A DNA stretch of 38,334 bases from Thermoanaerobaculia bacterium. Lineage in GTDB: Bacteria > Acidobacteriota > Thermoanaerobaculia > Multivoradales > J023. Below the pieces are notes generated by a model. It was given only the letters and a program-made list of their open reading frames with translations. It did no database searches and was not told the origin of the DNA. Below, in pieces: positions 9,243 through 17,239 of the stretch; position 1 is the stretch's first letter; every line of letters begins with the position of its first letter. The position numbers and the translations under genes are program-made. The DNA is taken from NCBI GenBank assembly GCA_028066595.1, contig JALCBJ010000062.1:1-38334 (forward strand), written 5' to 3'.

Positions 9243-9407
9243 AGAGACGCCGAAGCGGAAGATCGATTCGGCAGCGCACTGGCCACGGGAGATCTAAACG
9301 GCTACGGCTTCGACGACCTGGCTGGCGATGCGGTCTTCTTCGTGCACGGCGACGACATCTACACGAGTTTCTGGGGCACTCCAGGGGTGTTCGAAGGTCC
9401 GAGATGA
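9243..9407 (+). pseudogene. Orphan FG-GAP (integrin alpha-like) repeat fragment
   Basis: Between a TGA at 9240-9242 and a TGA at 9405-9407 an open stretch encodes FGSALATGDLNGYGFDDLA followed by GDAVFFVHGDDIYTSFWGTP. This is the signature of one FG-GAP repeat: FG, a Gly-Asp-Leu-Asn-Gly calcium-binding loop, and GFDDLA. No start codon or signal peptide precedes it, so it looks like the end of a lost extracellular propeller protein. One loop position reads Tyr where Asp is usual. Confidence 0.6.
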
Positions 9408-9497
9408 ACGACTGACCTGAGACCCCGGGACCAGATCCGCAACCCATCGAGGGAACCGCCCTCGGGCCGCCGCGGCGACCCGAGGAGACCCGATGCT

Positions 9498-10196
9498 CTA
9501 CGGGCAGATGTCGAACGGATAGTAGGTGGGGAACGGACAGACGAAGAAGGTGGGCAAGTTGCACGCACCGTAGGTGATAAAGGTGTCGACGATCTGCAGG
9601 GTCACCGTCCCGTCGCACGCCTCGGTGCGACGAATCCGCTGGTTTTCGTATACCAAGATGATCTCCTCGAACGTGTGCCCGGTGCTCGTGTTGAACGGGT
9701 TGGTGATGAAGCACCAGAGGCCGAGGCTGGGGAAGAACCCCGCCAAGTCTCTCTCCACGTACTCGGTCACCGTCGGCTGGGTGCACCCCGGGGGTGGCGG
9801 GGGCACGCCGTTACAGTCGTCGAGGCAGGCCTGTCGCTCGGCGTTGCAGGTCGGACAGTCGCACACCTGACAGGTGCGGGGCACACCCGGCGTGCATGTT
9901 CTCTGTAGGCACCTCTCGTACACCACTTCGCAGGTGTCTTCACAGGTGCGGCCACCCTCGCGTCCCGACCCCTTGCGATCTGCTTCCGCGTTGGTCGGTA
10001 CGGTGGGAACGTCGAACCGTAGGGCCAGCGGCCGGAACCGGGCGTCGAACAGCTGGTCGCTCCGCTCCATGGCATCCGCCAGGGAGATCCAAATCTCATG
10101 GCGGCCTTCGATCGTGATCGCGAGGTCGACCTCCGCGATCCCCTCCTGGGCCAGGGCGCGCAGCGCCTCGCGCTGGTCGGGTGCCGAAACCAGCAC
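9498..10196 (-). CDS. Cys-rich hypothetical protein, N-terminus probably lost
   Basis: A 232-residue ORF with a GTG start. Residues about 84-137 form a Cys-rich segment (CEDTCEVVYERC, TCQVCDCPTCNAERQACLDDC) followed by a PPPPP linker and a C-terminal domain with spaced Cys (GLWCFITNP, ACDGTVTLQI, CNLPTFFVCPF) ending in DICP. The many Cys imply disulfides and export, but no signal peptide is present. The frame is open only four codons upstream of the GTG before a TGA, and the sequence there (ALPVLVSAPDQREALRALAQ) already looks like mid-protein. I therefore think the 5' end was cut off, near where the permease remnant begins. I do not recognise the family. Confidence 0.5.
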   Translation of the reverse strand: MLVSAPDQREALRALAQEGIAEVDLAITIEGRHEIWISLADAMERSDQLFDARFRPLALRFDVPTVPTNAEADRKGSGREGGRTCEDTCEVVYERCLQRTCTPGVPRTCQVCDCPTCNAERQACLDDCNGVPPPPPGCTQPTVTEYVERDLAGFFPSLGLWCFITNPFNTSTGHTFEEIILVYENQRIRRTEACDGTVTLQIVDTFITYGACNLPTFFVCPFPTYYPFDICP

Positions 10197-10234
10197 GGGG
10201 AGGGCCGTCGGTCAGGGAAGCCCCGGGTGAGATC

Positions 10235-10614
10235 GAGAGGCACAAGTGGATCGGCGGCGGCTTCTTTCGCACGCTGCAGATTCGCTGCTTGCCGGGGAAG
10301 AGCTCTCCTGGCAAGACGCCCGTTCTGGCCGCCCGGCGGTCGTGGTCTCCGCGAGCCTGGCGCGCAAGTACTGGGGCTCCACCGCTGCCGCGCTCTACGA
10401 AATCATCGGCGCCCTGGGGCTACCTCTCGGGCTGTGCCTGAGCCTCGGTCTTCAGGCCGCGCTGGGGCACCTGCTGTTCGGGGTCCGCGGGAACGATCCG
10501 ACCACGCTCGCTGTCGCCAGTTTCAGCCTCCTCGCCGTCGTCCTCGCGGCCAGCTACTTTCCGGCGCGGCGCGCGGCGGTGATCGACCCCATCCGCGTCA
10601 TCCGAGCCGACTGA
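10235..10614 (+). pseudogene. MacB/FtsX-type permease (ADOP-like) remnant with internal deletion
   Basis: Pieces of an orphan ABC permease of the MacB/FtsX class are fused here. One frame gives KWIGGGFFRTLQIR, a typical periplasmic-core motif. After a frameshift near 10275-10290 the next frame continues with LLAGEELSWQDARSGRP and VVVSASLARKYWG. Directly after it, near 10375, the sequence jumps to the last two membrane helices: ALGLPLGLCLSLGLQAALG, HLLFGVRGNDPTTLAV and SYFPARRAAVIDPIRVIRAD before the stop. In intact homologues more than 200 residues separate these two parts. So the 5' half is missing, one frameshift is present and an internal block is deleted. Such permeases are strongly expanded in Acidobacteria, which supports the organism guess. 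Confidence 0.75.
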
Positions 10615-11003
10615 GCACGCCTCTTGGCGGGCCTGTCTTTCGAGCACGCTACGAAGCGCTTGCTGCGCCAGGCAAGTTGCACAATCTCCAAGTTCCCTGA
10701 TCACACTTCGGCGTGATTCACCGGTTCACGAAAACAAACACTGGTCGATGACGCTTACGGAAGCCGACGTCCTTTGATCAGGGAAAGGATCCCGCCGAGG
10801 CTCGCTCGGCGAAACATCAGTTTCCGGAACGCATCGGCCGCTCCTTGTCGAGCGCCATCGACTCGCCAGGCGAGGCTACTCAGCAGCCAGGCCGCTGGCG
10901 TGGGCCATGGGAGAAACCGATCACGCCATGGCCCACCGGCCCATGAACACGGGGTGTCACCGTGATCCACGACACCCAGCGCTTCGTAGCGCCTTCTGAC
11001 CCT
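10615..11003. other. Intergenic stretch, no supported gene
   Basis: No ORF here has convincing coding character on either strand. A minus-strand 71-codon frame (10755-10970) ends with an Arg-rich segment but has no recognisable domain, ribosome site or signal peptide. Given remnants on both sides, this is probably decayed sequence. Confidence 0.4.
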
Positions 11004-11330
11004 CTACCAGTCGATCTGATCCGGGAAGCCGCATTCGGGATCAGTCAAGCACGAGAAGCGGAGGTGGCCGTCCATGACGCACTGACCGTTGTCTCCGGGG
11101 TGCTGCGCATCGATCACAAACTCCTGTTCACAGATGTCCGCCACGCCTTCAGCTGCGCACGTGGCGCGGGCCGCCGCGTTCGTGGATTGGATGAGCAAGC
11201 TCTTCGCTTGGGCGCAGGTGGGGCCCTGTTTCCAGTCCTGCTGAGTACGGCGCGGCAACTGGCTTGCGGCGGCGGCGGCGGCCAAGGCGAGAAGGGTCAG
11301 TAGGACGATGGAAGCTTTCGTGGGTTTCAT
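11004..11330 (-). CDS. Small secreted hypothetical protein
   Basis: A 108-residue protein with a clear Sec signal peptide: Lys-positive start MKPTKAS, hydrophobic core IVLLTLLALAAAAAA, cleavage likely near ASQ. The mature part has five Cys (TCAQAKS, ATCAAE, DICEQEF, GQCVMDG, FSCLTDPECGF contribute) and ends DQIDW, consistent with a small disulfide-stabilised extracytoplasmic protein. AGGAG lies five bases before the ATG, a strong ribosome site. No close neighbour appears to be co-transcribed. I do not recognise the family. It is one of two healthy-looking genes inside an otherwise decayed 4-kb stretch. Confidence 0.75.
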   Translation of the reverse strand: MKPTKASIVLLTLLALAAAAAASQLPRRTQQDWKQGPTCAQAKSLLIQSTNAAARATCAAEGVADICEQEFVIDAQHPGDNGQCVMDGHLRFSCLTDPECGFPDQIDW

Positions 11331-12057
11331 GGCGTCTCCTCAAGGTGTTGCCCGGGTCAGCGGGCAGTGTTGACTGCGCACGCAGATCGGGATGCCCAGC
11401 GATGGGTGGAAGGTTCTTGACGTTGCGCAACGTCCAGGCGTCCCGGTGATCTTGCAGCGTGCTACCCATCTAGAGATGTAGCGAATGAGCCGGGGAAAGT
11501 GGGCCAAGCTGCCCGAAGAGAAACACTGTTGGGGCTCGGCTTGGAGGCGGTCTGCAACGCCAACCACACACTCCTGAGGCGTGTTCGCCGTCCGATGGAA
11601 CTCTGCTCACCAGGTCGCGGAGCTCTCGCCAGCGACGGCCGCTCCCTGCCCGACGCGCGAGGCCACGGTGAAACATCAGGGATTCCGAAGCTCTTCCGAG
11701 GCTACTCCGAGCCACCACTCGCTAGCGTTCAGGACGTCCCACGTGGGTGCTCGCGGAGGAACAGGACCGTCCCGGTAGCGGGCAATCGATCCCCCATGGA
11801 GCGACCACACGCCCTTTCACAGTTCAACGGAGAAGCCATGGAACATCAGAAGCCGATCGCTACCAACTGGTCGATGCTGCATCGATCATGAAGACTCACC
11901 TGACCGTCGGGGCGGGGACCACACGGAGTGAACCTTCGGCCTCCCCCGCCGTCGAGGTTGCGGTTGTCATGGGGATTTCCTCGCTCGTTGCGCGGCCCGG
12001 GCGTGCCGCCGGCTACGAGCAGTGCGGCGGCAGCACACGAGCCCGGTCGAGGAAGTC
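11331..12057. other. Long stretch without a supported gene
   Basis: Several overlapping frames of 60-130 codons are open here on both strands, as expected in G+C-rich DNA, but none shows a domain, signal peptide or convincing ribosome site. A 17-codon ORF starting MEHQKP (near 11839) follows a GGAGAAG, but it is too short to judge. The stretch contains whatever promotes the ECF sigma gene at its right end. Confidence 0.4.
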
Positions 12058-12705
12058 ATGCCTCACGACTTCTCCATGAACGCTCGGGGGATCGCGATGG
12101 AGAAAGAGACACAGGTGCGGCCGGGCGGTGCACGGTGCGGCAGAAAAGGGCCGGATCACCTGGACGAACTTCTTGTCCGTTGGCACGAAGGGGATCGAGA
12201 GGCACGCGATCTGGTGGCGACGGCCACCTACCACGACCTTCAGCGCCTCGCTGGATTTTACGTGCGACGCGAGGACGCAAACCATCTCCTCTCACCCACT
12301 GCCCTGGCCCATGAGGTCTGGCTACGGCTCATGGCTGCCCGGTGCCCCAAATGGCGAGACCACGCGCATTTCTTTGCCGTCGCCCGCATCCTGATGCGCC
12401 GGATCCTGATCGACCGCGCCCGGCGACAGCGCCTGGGTGAGAGGATCCTCAAGGGTCTCGGACCGCAGCGCTTGACGGCAGACCACCCGTGGTCAGCGGC
12501 TGACCACGGCCGCCTGACGTTGGCTCGAGGGGTCAAAGAGCTGTGGCTGCTGCACCCGGAGGCAGCCCGCGTCGTGGAGCTGCGATTCTTCTTCGGAATG
12601 ACGATCGAAGAGGCGGCGCGTGACCTAAAGATCTCGCCACGAACGGTGAAACGACGCTGGCTCGCCGCACGCCTCTGGCTGGCGGCGTGGCTGCGGCAAG
12701 CCTGA
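12058..12705 (+). CDS. ECF-type RNA polymerase sigma factor (X6/Sigma70_ECF family)
   Basis: About 215 residues. Region 2 is recognisable from HLDELLVRWHEGDREARDLV through LLSPTALAHEVWLRLM and FFAVARILMRRILIDRARR, and region 4 from LLHPEAARVVELRFFFGMTI through EEAARDLKISPRTVKRRW, the last part being the -35-recognition helix. The LxPTALxHEVxLRL signature is typical of the sigma subfamily that Acidobacteria and Planctomycetes place next to Ser/Thr kinases. Such a kinase gene is indeed downstream here, but gutted. Start choice is uncertain: ATG 12058 has GAGGAAG just upstream; ATGs at 12076 and 12100 are alternatives. It appears intact, unlike its partner, so it may have lost its controlling kinase. 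Confidence 0.85.
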   Translation: MPHDFSMNARGIAMEKETQVRPGGARCGRKGPDHLDELLVRWHEGDREARDLVATATYHDLQRLAGFYVRREDANHLLSPTALAHEVWLRLMAARCPKWRDHAHFFAVARILMRRILIDRARRQRLGERILKGLGPQRLTADHPWSAADHGRLTLARGVKELWLLHPEAARVVELRFFFGMTIEEAARDLKISPRTVKRRWLAARLWLAAWLRQA

Positions 12706-12827
12706 AGAGAGGTGGACGCGCCCCTCCCCGAGCGCACCCCGAGGCCCCCATCGAGTTCGAGAACGACCTCGATCCGCCGTCTCCGTGGCCAGCGTCATTG
12801 CGAGGATCCGGGATTCTATGGCCACCG

Positions 12828-13156
12828 ATGATGGCACCGATGATCTCGAGGGCGCGCAGGGTGTTTGACCTCCTCACCGAGGTGTGCACGCTCGACGCCG
12901 AAGTGCGGGAACGCGCTCTGGCGACCTGCGACGACACGGCTGTGGTGCGTGCGGCAGAGGCTCACGCCGGGAATCGCTCGGCAAGCTGCTACGGCGGCAC
13001 CGCGGACCGGTGATCACCGCCGTGACTGTGATGCTCGCGCTGGTGATCGGCGCGATCGGCACGGTCGAAGGCCTCCCGCGCGCGCGGGAGGCCGAACGCG
13101 CGGCTGTCGCAGAAGCCCGTGCCGCGGTCGAGGCACGCGACGAGGCCCTGACGTAG
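12828..13156 (+). pseudogene. Ser/Thr protein kinase remnant, catalytic domain deleted
   Basis: The first part (from ATG 12828 or 12840) reads SRARRVFDLLTEVCTLDAEV, matching the leader helices in front of the catalytic domain of ECF-linked Ser/Thr kinases. Near 12970 the frame changes and the sequence resumes with ESLGKLLRRHRGPVI, a hydrophobic helix VTVMLALVIGAIGTVEGL, and the charged helix RAREAERAAVAEARAAVEAR. That is the juxtamembrane and transmembrane part that normally follows the kinase domain. Nothing resembling a kinase P-loop, HRD or DFG motif lies between. Roughly 300 catalytic residues and the whole extracytoplasmic domain are therefore missing. It sits about 120 bp downstream of the ECF sigma gene in the usual order for the pair. 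Confidence 0.7.
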
Positions 13157-13162
13157 CGCGGG

Positions 13163-14698
13163 TCAGGTATTCTGCTTCGCAGCATCCTGTACTTCGGCCG
13201 ACCAGGCCGAGGTGTCACCACTCTCGAATCCGTCCCCGAACAGGGCACCGGGTTGGGCCCTCACTCGACGGACCTCCCCGGCGCTGAGGTCGACATAGAA
13301 GAGATCACCCTGGGGGCCGATCTCCAGGTGGACCGGGCGGCCCGATCCGGCGACCAGGGTCACGATGGTCGCCGGATCGGGTACGCCTCCTGGGCCGGCA
13401 AGCATCGCCCAGATGCACGAATTCGCGAAGTCGGCGAAGAAAAGACCGCCTTCGTATTCCGAGGGGTAGTCACCTCCTGGGTAGACAGCGATACCGGAGA
13501 TCGCCGCGTTGCCGCCGGTCCCGCATCGATCAGGGTCTGGCACAGCGTCCCGACGATAGGCGAAGTACGGAGCCTCTACCGAACCGGGCGCGTCGTAGAG
13601 AGCTTCACATAGGGTCAGATCCAACACATCGTAGTCTGGTTGTCTGGCGTTGCCTTCGTAACAAGGCCAGCCGAAGTTTTCCACCAGGGAGTCGGTAGGA
13701 TCGACGATCCGGTCAATCTCGTCCCAGCCGTTCCAGCCGACATCACCGATCCAGATCTCATCGGTCTGCGGATCGACAAAGAAACGAAAGGGATTTCTCA
13801 GCCCAAAGGCGATCACCCGGTCGTCTTCCACCATCGGGCCGCCGAAGAGCGGATTGTCCGGCAGCGCCGCTCCCGTCTCTGGATCGACCCGTAAGATCGA
13901 TCCAGAGAAGCTGACAGGATCGTTCGGGCTGAGGAGATCCTGACTGCGCAACGCGCCGCCCTCCGCGCTCGGCAGGATCTGGTGTCCACCTGGCGGAACC
14001 GGTGGATCGCCGCACGGATTGGCCACCGTCGGGGTGCCGCGGAGACTGCCTCCCAGCTGACCGAAGTCGGCGCCACCGTGCTCGCCGTTGCTCGGCCGGA
14101 AGTTCGCGCCATCTCCGGCGCCGACGTAAAGGGCTCCGTCGCCACCGAAAGCTACGGTGCCGATGGAATGGCTTGGGAACTGCTGGCACCAGCCATCCTG
14201 AATCAGGACCTGCTCCACTGGGCTCTGGTATGCGTTCAGATCGACACGTGAAAGGCGGGCGCTGACCACGCAACCATCGACGTCTCCATGCGGGGGATCC
14301 GGACACTGGTCGTTCCACACCGGAGCGGTGCTGCCGGGAGGCGCATCATAGGTATAGAGGACGAAAATGCTGGCAACAGCTGGGAACTCCGGGTGGATCG
14401 CCAACCCGAGCAGACCCCGATCCCGATAGGAATTCACCTCCGTCGTCAGGTCGATGACGACCTCAGAGTCGGCGTCATCAAGATGGTCGAAGACCAGAAC
14501 GAGGCCATCCTTCTGACCCACAAAGATCGTGCCGTCATCGGCGAATCGAACCACCGTCGGCTGGTCGAGCCCACTGATCACGACCTCTTCAAGGAACGGA
14601 AACGGCAGTTCCTGCGACGACGACGAGAGCGGAAGGATCAATCCTAGCGCAACGATCAGAATGGTTCGCCAAAGCGAGGTTGCTGTGGTCAAGACCAT
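13163..14698 (-). CDS. Exported PQQ-dependent sugar dehydrogenase-like protein
   Basis: A 511-residue secreted protein of the glucose/sorbosone dehydrogenase (soluble PQQ-GDH) six-bladed propeller family. Signal peptide: LWRTILIVALGLILPLSSSSQ. Family features include an opening blade LDQPTVVRFADDGTIFVGQK, RDRGLLGLAIHPEFP, the catalytic-region stretch DGALYVGAGDGANF, GSILRVDPETG, RVIAFGLRNPFRFFVDP and IWIGDVGWNGWDEID. Such enzymes oxidise sugars in the periplasm or outside using PQQ. The C-terminus carries the tail LFGDGFESGDTSAWS. The frame is open far upstream, but ATG 14698 is chosen because the signal peptide begins there; no strong ribosome site is visible. It is divergent from the RCC1-SUKH gene and convergent (6-nt gap) with the kinase remnant. 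Confidence 0.85.
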   Translation of the reverse strand: MVLTTATSLWRTILIVALGLILPLSSSSQELPFPFLEEVVISGLDQPTVVRFADDGTIFVGQKDGLVLVFDHLDDADSEVVIDLTTEVNSYRDRGLLGLAIHPEFPAVASIFVLYTYDAPPGSTAPVWNDQCPDPPHGDVDGCVVSARLSRVDLNAYQSPVEQVLIQDGWCQQFPSHSIGTVAFGGDGALYVGAGDGANFRPSNGEHGGADFGQLGGSLRGTPTVANPCGDPPVPPGGHQILPSAEGGALRSQDLLSPNDPVSFSGSILRVDPETGAALPDNPLFGGPMVEDDRVIAFGLRNPFRFFVDPQTDEIWIGDVGWNGWDEIDRIVDPTDSLVENFGWPCYEGNARQPDYDVLDLTLCEALYDAPGSVEAPYFAYRRDAVPDPDRCGTGGNAAISGIAVYPGGDYPSEYEGGLFFADFANSCIWAMLAGPGGVPDPATIVTLVAGSGRPVHLEIGPQGDLFYVDLSAGEVRRVRAQPGALFGDGFESGDTSAWSAEVQDAAKQNT

Positions 14699-14895
14699 GG
14701 TTGTGGTGGATCGGGCATGGGTCTGGATGTCCTCGAGCCGATCTGTTCGGGTGATCGGGAAGTCACATCTCGAGAGTATCGATCGTAGTCGTCGAGCATG
14801 TCGCTTTCCATCTGGCCGAGGGTTATTCTTGAGGAACATTTCCGCTTCTCTCGAATTCTCGGTCTCGCCCCATTCCCCCCAAGGAGCCATCGTCC

Positions 14896-17169
14896 GTGCC
14901 CATCGAATCTCTGTTCTCGTTCCTCCCATTCCGCAACGCTCTCGACCGCCCCTTGACTCTCGCGCTCCTCGGCTTCCTTCTGGCTGCGCCGGCCATCGCC
15001 GAGGAGAGCGCCCGCCTCGCCGCCGCCGGCCCCGTCCTCTGGGTACTGGACGACGGCCAAGTCGTGGCCAGCGGTCACGCCGAGACAAGCCGGGGTGACG
15101 CAGGCGAGCACGGCCGACGCCATTTCGAGCCCGTCGCAGGGCTTCAGGGGATCGTCTCTGTGGCCATGAGCGCGGACGAGGACGGGGCCGCCGCCATTGA
15201 CGGGAAAGGCCACCTCTGGCTCTGGGGCTACAACTGGTGCCCACAGGTCAGGCCGGAGGAGCAATGTGAGGAGATGGCCCACGTGCCGGTGCTCTATGAC
15301 GGCCTCGAGGACCTCCAGCAGGTCGCAGTGGCGGAGAATCACTTGGTGGCGTTGCGGCGAGACGGCACCGTCTTCACCCTCGCCACGAACGACTGGGACA
15401 GCAACGAATACGGCCAGCTCGGCGCCGGAGATAGGGAGTCCCACGCAGAGCCGGTAGAGATCGGCATCGACGACGGTGTCCAGGTCGCGGCGAATGAAGA
15501 GGTGACCTTGATCCTGCGGTCCGATGGCACCGTGTGGGGCGCCGGTAGCGGCCGCCAGGGGCTGCTCGGCAGAAGCGCCCGGCAGCCCGAGAGCCGTTTC
15601 TCGTTCGATGAAGATGCATCGGCGAACCCGAAGCCAATCCAGGTCCATGGGCTGGCGAAGATCCGCGCGATCTCCCTGGGCTACCACGCGGCGGTAGCCC
15701 TCGACGACAAAGGCCGAGTGTGGGGATGGGGGAACAACGAGTCGGGGCAGATCGGCTCCAACGTATCCGACGTCGGGGTGCACCGGCCGGCCTTGATCCG
15801 TGGCCTAGAGAACATCACCGCGGTCTCGGCGGGCTACGACTTCACCCTCGCCCTCCGTGCCGATGGCAAGGTGCAGGCCCTCGGGGGCAACGTGCACGGC
15901 ACTTTGGGGGACAAGCGCGGTGAACTGGAGGGCGAGCTGCGCACCATCCGCGGACTCGAGTCTGTGAAGGCGATCCGTGCCGGCTACTACACGGCCTTCG
16001 CGCAGCTCGAGGACGGTCGTTTCGTGGGCTGGGGTTCGAACAGTTTCTCCCCCGAGGGCGAGTTGAGCATGCTTCCCCCCACCGTGCTCGACGCCGACCG
16101 CAAGCCACAGCCGCCGAGCGCCGTGCTGGCGGCCGGCGGCGTGGCGCTGCGCATCACCAACGAGCTCGGCGTCGACCAGATCTCCGAGCGTCTGGAGCTC
16201 CGCATCGCCGGCATGCCGCCGGCAGTTTTCGAGGTCGACGCTGAGATCAGCGAAACCGAGGTTCGGCTCGAGCTTCCAGTCGGCCTGCATTCCTACTCCA
16301 TCATCGGCAGCGCGCAACAGGAGGACGGCCGGCGCAAGGTCAGCGGCTCAGGGCTCCTCGTCGTGGCCCCGCAGGCCATGGAGATCCGTCTACGCTCGTT
16401 GGTAGAGGCGAAGGGCCCCGTCGAGGCGATTCGGCAGCTGCGCGGGGAGATCGAGCAGAGCGACAAGCATCGACTGGCGACTCTCCGCCTCGAGGCTGAC
16501 GGTCCCCTTTCCGCCGAGCGCCTGGCATCCCTCGAAGCGGACTTCGGCTATGTGCTGCCCGCCGCCTACCGACAAGCCCTCCTCCGCATCGGGCCCTTCC
16601 GCCTCGGCTACCCTGACTCCGCCTTCCCCGCCCTGGCTCTGTTCGCGCCCGACGGCGAGCGCACCATCGACAGCTGGATCCGCACCGGCCTCGCACTCGA
16701 AGACCAGGAGACCGACGATTCCTGGCTGCAGGAGGCAATCTCATCGTTCGAGTGGTTCAGGGAAGAGCTGGAAGGACCAACCCGTGTGCTGCGGAGGCTG
16801 TGGTCAGACCGCTGGATCGGCGCGGTGGGCGGCCTGGGCCCCTATGTGATCGCCGGCGACGCCGAGCGTTGCCCCGACGGCACGCCGCCGGCGGAGTGGC
16901 TCTACAGCTTCTTCGACTCCACCACGGACGATGAGACCGGCATGGAATACCACCGATACCTCAATCCCGAATTCGAGTGTGACCTGGACCTCGACGAGAG
17001 AATCGAGGAGCTCCTCCAGGCCACCCTGTCGAGCGCCTACGAGGAGAGCGGCGTCGTTTTCCTGTTCCCCAAACCCGGTGACGAGGATCGCTATGTGTCC
17101 TTCCTATCCGTCGAGGACGACGGTGAGGTCCGGACGATCCGTCTCAACGGAGGCAGCTGGTGGGAATAG
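14896..17169 (+). CDS. Exported RCC1-repeat propeller fused to a SUKH/SMI1-like domain
   Basis: A 757-residue protein. The N-terminus is a signal peptide (PLTLALLGFLLAAPAIAEES). Residues about 40-410 are RCC1 repeats forming a seven-bladed propeller: GHLWLWGYNW, LVALRRDGTVF, GRVWGWGNNESGQIGSN, FTLALRADGKVQALGGN and RFVGWGSNSF are typical blade motifs. After a beta-rich segment, residues about 535-690 resemble SMI1/KNR4 (SUKH): SAERLASLEADFGYVLPAAY, ALLRIG, then WIGAVGGLGPYVIAGD and EWLYSFFDST. SUKH domains commonly act as immunity proteins to polymorphic toxins, mostly in the cytoplasm, so export here is odd. The GTG start at 14896 is supported by AAGGAG nine bases upstream. The RCC1 call is strong; the SUKH call is moderate. 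Confidence 0.8.
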   Translation: MPIESLFSFLPFRNALDRPLTLALLGFLLAAPAIAEESARLAAAGPVLWVLDDGQVVASGHAETSRGDAGEHGRRHFEPVAGLQGIVSVAMSADEDGAAAIDGKGHLWLWGYNWCPQVRPEEQCEEMAHVPVLYDGLEDLQQVAVAENHLVALRRDGTVFTLATNDWDSNEYGQLGAGDRESHAEPVEIGIDDGVQVAANEEVTLILRSDGTVWGAGSGRQGLLGRSARQPESRFSFDEDASANPKPIQVHGLAKIRAISLGYHAAVALDDKGRVWGWGNNESGQIGSNVSDVGVHRPALIRGLENITAVSAGYDFTLALRADGKVQALGGNVHGTLGDKRGELEGELRTIRGLESVKAIRAGYYTAFAQLEDGRFVGWGSNSFSPEGELSMLPPTVLDADRKPQPPSAVLAAGGVALRITNELGVDQISERLELRIAGMPPAVFEVDAEISETEVRLELPVGLHSYSIIGSAQQEDGRRKVSGSGLLVVAPQAMEIRLRSLVEAKGPVEAIRQLRGEIEQSDKHRLATLRLEADGPLSAERLASLEADFGYVLPAAYRQALLRIGPFRLGYPDSAFPALALFAPDGERTIDSWIRTGLALEDQETDDSWLQEAISSFEWFREELEGPTRVLRRLWSDRWIGAVGGLGPYVIAGDAERCPDGTPPAEWLYSFFDSTTDDETGMEYHRYLNPEFECDLDLDERIEELLQATLSSAYEESGVVFLFPKPGDEDRYVSFLSVEDDGEVRTIRLNGGSWWE

Positions 17170-17239
17170 GTTCGGTGATGTCTGAACTATCCACCGGCCG
17201 ATCCCGGGTAGATGACAGAACTTTGAAACCGGGGTCGGA
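17170..17239. other. Convergent intergenic gap with imperfect inverted repeat
   Basis: A 70-bp gap between convergent genes. An imperfect inverted repeat is visible (ATGTCTGAACTATCCACC near 17177 against GGTAGATGACAGAAC near 17208), with the centre near GGCCGATCCCGG. It may be a bidirectional terminator or a degenerate element end. There is no T-tract, so the function is uncertain. Confidence 0.3.

Noticed and set aside
10755..10970. 71-codon minus-strand ORF in the gap after the permease remnant
   Set aside because: No domain, ribosome site or signal peptide; resembles nothing I can name.
14699..15244. 182-residue N-terminal extension of the sugar dehydrogenase
   Set aside because: The extension is Arg-rich low-quality sequence overlapping the divergent gene; the signal peptide begins at 14698.
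14689..15783. 364-codon minus-strand ORF opposite the RCC1-SUKH gene
   Set aside because: The plus strand has RCC1 repeats, a signal peptide and a strong ribosome site; the antisense frame has no recognisable domain.
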